Source: Plastoroseomonas hellenica
GTDB taxonomy: Bacteria > Pseudomonadota > Alphaproteobacteria > Acetobacterales > Acetobacteraceae
Reading direction: 5' to 3'
DNA: 64,000 nucleotides
NCBI RefSeq assembly: GCF_018129085.1
Contig: NZ_JAAGBB010000024.1
Span: 52,711 to 116,710 of the forward strand
Part shown: piece by piece, positions 60,261-64,000 of the stretch
How positions within the stretch are numbered: the first letter of the stretch is position 1
How the letters are laid out: each line of letters opens with the position of its first letter
Position numbers and translations under genes: made by a program
Notes under the pieces: model-generated
Database searches by the model: none
What the model was told of the DNA's origin: nothing
What the model saw: the letters and a program-made list of their open reading frames with translations, nothing else

Positions 60261-61474
60261 GTTTCGCGCCCATGAACATCGCGCCCATGAACACAGTCCT
60301 GAGCCGCCGGCCCCTGCTGCTCGGCCTTGCCGCCGGCGCCGCCCTGGGGCCGGCGCGCATCGCCTTCGCCCGCGCCGCCGGCGACGCCAGGCTGGTCGTG
60401 GTGCTGCTGCGCGGCGCGCTGGATGGGCTCGCGGCGATGCCGCCCTATGGCGACCCGGCCTATGCGGCGCTGCGCCCGGACGCGCCGCGGGAGCCCGGCG
60501 GGCCGGACGGGCCGCTCGATCTCGGCGGCCGCTTCGGCCTGCATCCGCGCCTCGCCGCGCTGCATGCGATCTATGCCGCGAACCAGGCGGTGGTGTTCCA
60601 TGCCATCTCCGGCCCCTATCGCACCCGCAGCCATTTCGATGCCCAGGCATTGCTGGAGGGCGGCGCCGAGGGCATGAGCGCCAGCGGCTGGCTGAACCGG
60701 GCGTTGGCGGCGCTGCCCGAGGATGGCGCGACTCATGCGGGGCTCGCGCTCGGTACCGAGATCCCGCTGCTGATGCGGGGGCCCGCCCGGGTCGGCAACT
60801 ATGCGCCGCCGGTGACGGCGCGGCCGGAGGCGGACCTGCTGGCGCGGATCGCGGCGCTGAACGACGCCGATCCGCTGCTCGGCCCCGCGATGCGCGACGG
60901 GCTGACCCAGCGTGACTTCAATGCCCGCACGCTCGGCGAGACCGGCCGCGCCGGCCGCACGCCGAACCCGACCGCGGTGCTGGCCCGCGCCGCCGGGCGG
61001 CTGCTGGCGGCGCCCGACGGGCCACGGGTCGCAGCGCTCGACATGGGTGGCTGGGACACGCATGTCGCGCAGGGGCAGCGCCTGCCGGGGACGCTCGGCC
61101 AGCTCGACGAGGCGCTGGACGGGCTGCGGGAGGCGCTGGGCGCTGCCTGGGCGCGGACGGCGGTGCTGGTGATGACCGAATTCGGCCGCACCGCCGCGAT
61201 GAACGGCAGCGGCGGCACCGACCACGGCACCGGCGGCGTCGCCTTCGTGCTGGGCGGCGCGATCGCCGGCGGGCGGGTGATCGCGGATTGGCCGGGCCTC
61301 GCCGAAGGTCAACTCCTGGAGCGTCGCGACCTGGCGCCGACCGCCGATCTCCGCGGCGTCGCCAAGGCGCTGCTGCGCGGGCATCTCGGCCTGCCCGAGC
61401 AGGCGGTCATGGCCGCCTTCCCAGGCAGCGCCGGGGTCAGCGAGCCGGCGGGACTGCTGCGCCCGACGCTGTAG
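60257..61474 (+). CDS. DUF1501 (sulfatase-like) exported protein
   Basis: 405 residues from ATG 60257 overlapping the DUF1800 stop. A twin-arginine-like start (SRRPLLLGLAAGAALGPARIAFA) fits export after folding. LVVVLLRGALDGLAAMPPYGDP, VVFHAISGPYRTRSHFDAQALLEGG, ALDMGGWDTHVAQ and VLVMTEFGRTAAMNGSGGTDHGTGG are the conserved metal-binding alkaline phosphatase-like patterns of DUF1501. No known substrate. Co-encoded with DUF1800 as a two-gene unit. Confidence 0.92.
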   Translation: MSFAPMNIAPMNTVLSRRPLLLGLAAGAALGPARIAFARAAGDARLVVVLLRGALDGLAAMPPYGDPAYAALRPDAPREPGGPDGPLDLGGRFGLHPRLAALHAIYAANQAVVFHAISGPYRTRSHFDAQALLEGGAEGMSASGWLNRALAALPEDGATHAGLALGTEIPLLMRGPARVGNYAPPVTARPEADLLARIAALNDADPLLGPAMRDGLTQRDFNARTLGETGRAGRTPNPTAVLARAAGRLLAAPDGPRVAALDMGGWDTHVAQGQRLPGTLGQLDEALDGLREALGAAWARTAVLVMTEFGRTAAMNGSGGTDHGTGGVAFVLGGAIAGGRVIADWPGLAEGQLLERRDLAPTADLRGVAKALLRGHLGLPEQAVMAAFPGSAGVSEPAGLLRPTL

Positions 61475-61475
61475 C

Positions 61476-61814
61476 TTACGATCCCCGATAGGTCGAATAG
61501 GCCCAGGGGCTGCAGAGCAGCGGCACGTGGTAGTGCCCCTGCCCTTCGGCCAGGGTGACGCGGACCGGCACGACATCCAGGAAGCGCGGCGCCGGCAGCT
61601 CGAAATAGTCACCGATGAAGAAGCGCAGCTCGTGGATTCCGGGCAGGAAATCCCCAGCCGGCAGCAGCGGCGCGCCGGTGCGGCCATCGGCGTTGGTCAC
61701 CGTCGCGGCGACCAGCGCCGGCGCCGGCTCGAGCCGCCAGAGCTCGATCCGGACCCCGGCGGCGGGGCGGCCGGCGGCGGTGTCGAGCACATGGGTGGTG
61801 AGAGCAGATCCCAT
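61476..61814 (-). CDS. uraH: 5-hydroxyisourate hydrolase
   Basis: 112 residues. LTTHVLDTAAGRPAAGVRIELWRL at the start, ELRFFIGDYF and HYHVPLLCSPWAYSTYRGS at the end match HIU hydrolase (transthyretin-like), including the C-terminal YRGS signature. It hydrolyses 5-hydroxyisourate to OHCU in urate degradation. No other urate gene (uaoX, OHCU decarboxylase) lies in the window. The start codon is embedded in a perfect 11-base inverted repeat. It is convergent with the DUF1501 gene, with one base between stops. Confidence 0.95.
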   Translation of the reverse strand: MGSALTTHVLDTAAGRPAAGVRIELWRLEPAPALVAATVTNADGRTGAPLLPAGDFLPGIHELRFFIGDYFELPAPRFLDVVPVRVTLAEGQGHYHVPLLCSPWAYSTYRGS

Positions 61815-61837
61815 TCAGGTGGAATCACCTGAATGGG
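61810..61837. promoter_or_regulatory. Perfect 11-bp inverted repeat across the uraH start codon
   Basis: CCCATTCAGGT and ACCTGAATGGG separated by GGAATC. The uraH ATG (complement of 61812-61814) lies inside the left arm. It could be an operator or an mRNA hairpin hiding the start codon. The spacer holds a GANTC (CcrM) methylation site. Confidence 0.65.
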
Positions 61838-61927
61838 TGAAGATGCTCGCCAAATAAGGGCTGGAGTGGTTGAAGCGAGCACCGCGACGCGTAAACCGCT
61901 CCAGCGCGCCGGGACTGGGCGCGGCGG

Positions 61928-62668
61928 TCAAGCCACCGCCTGCGGCATCGCAGCCGGGCCCAGCACGTCCTCCACCGGGCCGTCGGCGACGATGCGGCCG
62001 CGGTCGAGGCGGATGATACGGCTGCACCAGCGGCGCAGGATGTTGTGGTCATGGCTCGCCAGCACCAGGATCTTGGCGCCGCCGACCAGGCTGGTCATCC
62101 TGGCTTCCGCGGTCGCCATGAAATCGGCGTCGCCGGCCAGGAACCACTCGTCCATCAGCAGCACTTCCGGCGTCATCGCCGTCGCCATCGCGAAGGACAG
62201 GCGGACGCTCATGCCGGCGGAATAGCCGCGCACCGGCACGTCGAGGAACTCGCCGAGGCCGGAGAAGGCGCTCACCTCCTCGATGAAGGCATCGGTCGCC
62301 TCGCGTTCGAGGCCGCGGTAGAGGCAGTGCAGGCGGATGTTCTCGATCCCCGTCCCTTCGGGATCGATGCCGGCAGAGGGATCGATCAGCGACCCGATGC
62401 TGCCCTGCACCTCCAGCCGGCCCGCGACCGGCGCGTAGATGCCGGCCATGGTGCGCAGCAGCGTCGACTTGCCGGCGCCGTTGTGGCCGACCAGCCCGAC
62501 CCGCTCGCCGCTGCGGATCTCGATGTTGAGGTCGCGCAGCGCGGCGACGACGATGCGGTTCGAATCATCGGTCTTGAGCCGCGCCAGCAGCCGCTTCTTC
62601 AGGGACCGCGCCCCGAAGTGATAGAGGGGGAATTCGATGGCGACGTTCTGCAGCGAGATCAGCGTCAT
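61928..62668 (-). CDS. ABC exporter ATP-binding protein, polysaccharide type (Wzt/KpsT-like)
   Basis: 246 residues. Walker [15 protein letters not shown], Walker B VLLMDEWFLAGDADF and signature-like RGYSAGMSVRLSFA are present, with the characteristic insert GSIGSLIDPSAGIDPEGTGIENIRLHCLYRGL of polysaccharide/polyol-phosphate exporters. It lacks the C-terminal carbohydrate-binding domain of full Wzt, so is like KpsT or teichoic acid TagH-core. Encoded 5 bases after the permease. Likely exports a surface glycan. Confidence 0.9.
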   Translation of the reverse strand: MTLISLQNVAIEFPLYHFGARSLKKRLLARLKTDDSNRIVVAALRDLNIEIRSGERVGLVGHNGAGKSTLLRTMAGIYAPVAGRLEVQGSIGSLIDPSAGIDPEGTGIENIRLHCLYRGLEREATDAFIEEVSAFSGLGEFLDVPVRGYSAGMSVRLSFAMATAMTPEVLLMDEWFLAGDADFMATAEARMTSLVGGAKILVLASHDHNILRRWCSRIIRLDRGRIVADGPVEDVLGPAAMPQAVA

Positions 62669-62673
62669 GGCGG

Positions 62674-63555
62674 TCAGACCCAGAAGGCCAGGCGATCGCG
62701 GAAGCGCACGAAGAAGGCGCCGCTGATGCCGGCGAGGATCAGCGTGTAGATGCAGGCCGAGAGCCAGGCATAGGCATTGCCGCCATGTTCGATGATCGGT
62801 GCCCGCAGCGATTCCAGGACCGCATGAAAGGGGTTCAGCAGCAGCAGCGCCGAATGTTCCCCGATCAGCTCCGGTTTCCAGATGATCGGCGTGACGAAGA
62901 AGGCGATCTGCACGATGCTGCCCATGATCGGCCCGACGTCCCGGAACCGCGCGCAGATCATGCCGAGCAGCAGCGAGACCGAGAGCGCGTTGATCGTGAA
63001 CAGCAGCAGGCCGAATGGGAGCAGCAGCAGGCCCCAGCCCGGCGCCACGCCGAAGATCAGCAGCACGATGGCGATCAGCGGCAGGTTGTGGGCGGCGATC
63101 AGCATGTTGCGCATCACGCTGCGGATCGCATAGAGCGAATAGGGCAGCGGGAAACGCTGCACCACGCCCTCCGCACTCGTGAGGCAGGTGCAGGCCTCGC
63201 CCACCACCTGCGAGATCATGTTCCAGAGGATTAGGCTGACCGCGAGCCAGGGCAGGTAGTTCGCCAGCTCCAACTTGAACAGCCGCGAATAGAGGAAGCC
63301 CATCGCCAGCAGCATGATGGCAGTCGACAGCGTGAGCCAGAGTGGGCCGAGGACGGAGCCACGGTAACGGTTGCGGATGTCGCTCCGCGCCAGCGCCCAG
63401 GCGAGGCGCCAGCGCTCGACACCCTCGCGTATGTCGGCAAAGGCGCGACTGAGTCGCTCCGGCTGCTGGGCATCGAAGACCCGATGCGGCGACGCGGTGC
63501 CGGGAGGGGAAGGGATGGGTTGGTCGAGCATGCTGTCGTGTCCCGGCGCGGCCAA
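62674..63555 (-). CDS. ABC exporter permease, polysaccharide type (Wzm/KpsM-like)
   Basis: 293 residues (ATG 63531 is an alternative start). WALARSDIRNRYRGSVLGPLWLTLSTAIMLLAMGFLYSRLF is the classic ABC-2 polyol-phosphate permease beginning. About six helices, with FPLPYSLYAIRSVMRN and ICARFRDVGPIMGSIVQIAFFVTPIIW as typical central motifs. Partner of the ATPase at 61928. Both precede a small hypothetical gene and a partial HlyD-type adaptor on the same strand. Confidence 0.9.
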   Translation of the reverse strand: MAAPGHDSMLDQPIPSPPGTASPHRVFDAQQPERLSRAFADIREGVERWRLAWALARSDIRNRYRGSVLGPLWLTLSTAIMLLAMGFLYSRLFKLELANYLPWLAVSLILWNMISQVVGEACTCLTSAEGVVQRFPLPYSLYAIRSVMRNMLIAAHNLPLIAIVLLIFGVAPGWGLLLLPFGLLLFTINALSVSLLLGMICARFRDVGPIMGSIVQIAFFVTPIIWKPELIGEHSALLLLNPFHAVLESLRAPIIEHGGNAYAWLSACIYTLILAGISGAFFVRFRDRLAFWV

Positions 63556-63569
63556 GGGCGCGGCCGTGA

Positions 63570-63854
63570 TCAGGTGTGGCTCCCGAAGCGGAAGCTGCCA
63601 GAGGGGGCCGGCGCCTCTGCGGTCACCGGCTCCTGCGTCGCCTTCAGCTCCTTCGCCTTGGCCTCCAGTTGCCGGAGCATCTGGATCAGGCCGTTGGCGA
63701 TCGCGGGGAGCTGCGTGACGGGCACGCAGAGCTGCCCGACCGGCACCGACTTCCCCTCGCTCCCGCTCTGGGCGAGGGTGATGCGCGCGACGCCGTTGGC
63801 GACCGCGATGTCGGACATGCCGTCGGCGAAGATGATGGTGTCGGTCGCGGCCAT
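63570..63854 (-). CDS. Small hypothetical protein, 94 residues
   Basis: MAATDTIIFADGMSDIAVANGVARITLAQSGSEGKSVPVGQLCVPVTQLPAIANGLIQMLRQLEAKAKELKATQE. The N-terminal half looks like a small beta-sheet sensor and the middle is a predicted amphipathic helix; the C-terminus is disordered. Not recognised as a known family. It lies between the ABC permease and the HlyD-type fragment, all leftward, so it may be part of one export locus. Confidence 0.6.
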   Translation of the reverse strand: MAATDTIIFADGMSDIAVANGVARITLAQSGSEGKSVPVGQLCVPVTQLPAIANGLIQMLRQLEAKAKELKATQEPVTAEAPAPSGSFRFGSHT

Positions 63855-63896
63855 GGCGCGGCGTTTACCCTCTTCTCGGGTTCCCTGAAAGCCCTG

Positions 63897-64000
63897 TTAC
63901 TGTTCTCGGAAGGCGCGGTGGAAGCTGTCGAGGACGGGCTGGATCATGTAGCGCAGGAAGGACCTGGCGCCGATCTGGACCATGGCCTCGACCGGCATGC
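63897..64000 (-). CDS. C-terminal fragment of a HlyD-family type I secretion membrane fusion protein (partial)
   Basis: The minus strand from the window edge reads MPVEAMVQIGARSFLRYMIQPVLDSFHRAFREQ and then TAA. This is the typical C-terminus of HlyD/PrtE-type adaptors, which usually end GMPVEVxIxTGxRTxLxYLLxPLxxxxxRAFRE. The gene begins beyond the window. Type I secretion adaptors serve RTX proteins, so this system might export the substrate at 42185-45142, although other substrates are equally possible. Confidence 0.75.
   Translation of the reverse strand, partial: MPVEAMVQIGARSFLRYMIQPVLDSFHRAFREQ

Noticed and set aside
1..64000. CRISPR arrays, tRNA/rRNA genes and classical defence or prophage modules
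   Set aside because: No regular short-spaced repeats, no cloverleaf or rRNA-like stretches, and no integrase, capsid or restriction gene motifs were seen.

Overview
The window is GC-rich DNA from an alphaproteobacterium, most plausibly a Roseomonas-like member of the Acetobacteraceae. That placement rests on overall composition, gene content and style of the proteins; no rRNA or tRNA gene was seen to anchor it. Genes are densely packed, many with 1-4 base stop/start overlaps. About 60 protein genes are supported, two of them cut by the window edges.

Region 1 (1-6.5 kb) is a surface-polysaccharide island with clearly lower GC in parts: a partial polytopic membrane protein, two decayed IS5-family fragments, a methyltransferase, a GtrB-like glycosyltransferase, a WxcM/FdtA-type acyltransferase-isomerase fusion and a family-4 glycosyltransferase. 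Region 2 (6.5-9.4 kb) holds an MBL-fold hydrolase, two DMT transporters and two tandem copies of a small hairpin repeat. Region 3 (9.4-18.1 kb) looks like a second glycan-modification locus: GT-C-type membrane transferase, methyltransferase, GT2 polyprenyl-sugar transferase and ArnE-like flippase, then a DUF3574 lipoprotein, a DegT aminotransferase and a sugar epimerase, with a third copy of the hairpin repeat between the last two; a K+ channel and a RidA protein follow.

Region 4 (18-27.5 kb) has YqhA, a LysR/tautomerase/DUF4865 unit, NfeD with an SPFH protein, an SDR/MaoC pair, a secreted hydrolase, an exported unknown and an OprB porin. A 160-bp foldback MITE (27611-27770) sits exactly at the stop codon of a manganese/iron ABC importer operon (sitABCD-like, 27.8-31.3 kb) that is divergent from its DtxR/MntR regulator. 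Region 5 (32.4-37.9 kb) is a LacI-controlled operon of esterase, two SDRs and a Baeyer-Villiger monooxygenase, a coherent set for alcohol to ketone to ester to hydroxy-acid catabolism, with a twin palindromic operator.

Region 6 (37.8-45.1 kb) contains GH15 with a first glucose-6-phosphate dehydrogenase, a FecR-domain protein and a large RTX-repeat type I secretion substrate. Region 7 (45.3-54.6 kb) contains TetR/MFS, HxlR/acyl-CoA dehydrogenase, several small proteins, a second glucose-6-phosphate dehydrogenase and a WYL regulator/GFA/cupin unit. Region 8 (54.6-64 kb) has an ankyrin protein, a stand-alone EF-G with non-standard G-domain residues, a DUF1800/DUF1501 pair, 5-hydroxyisourate hydrolase with a perfect palindrome over its start, a polysaccharide-type ABC exporter and the last codons of an HlyD-type adaptor.

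No CRISPR array, rRNA, tRNA, phage module or obvious defence system was recognised. The best novel leads are the covarying hairpin repeat, the foldback MITE, the twin-operator BVMO operon and the three-component glycosylation locus.
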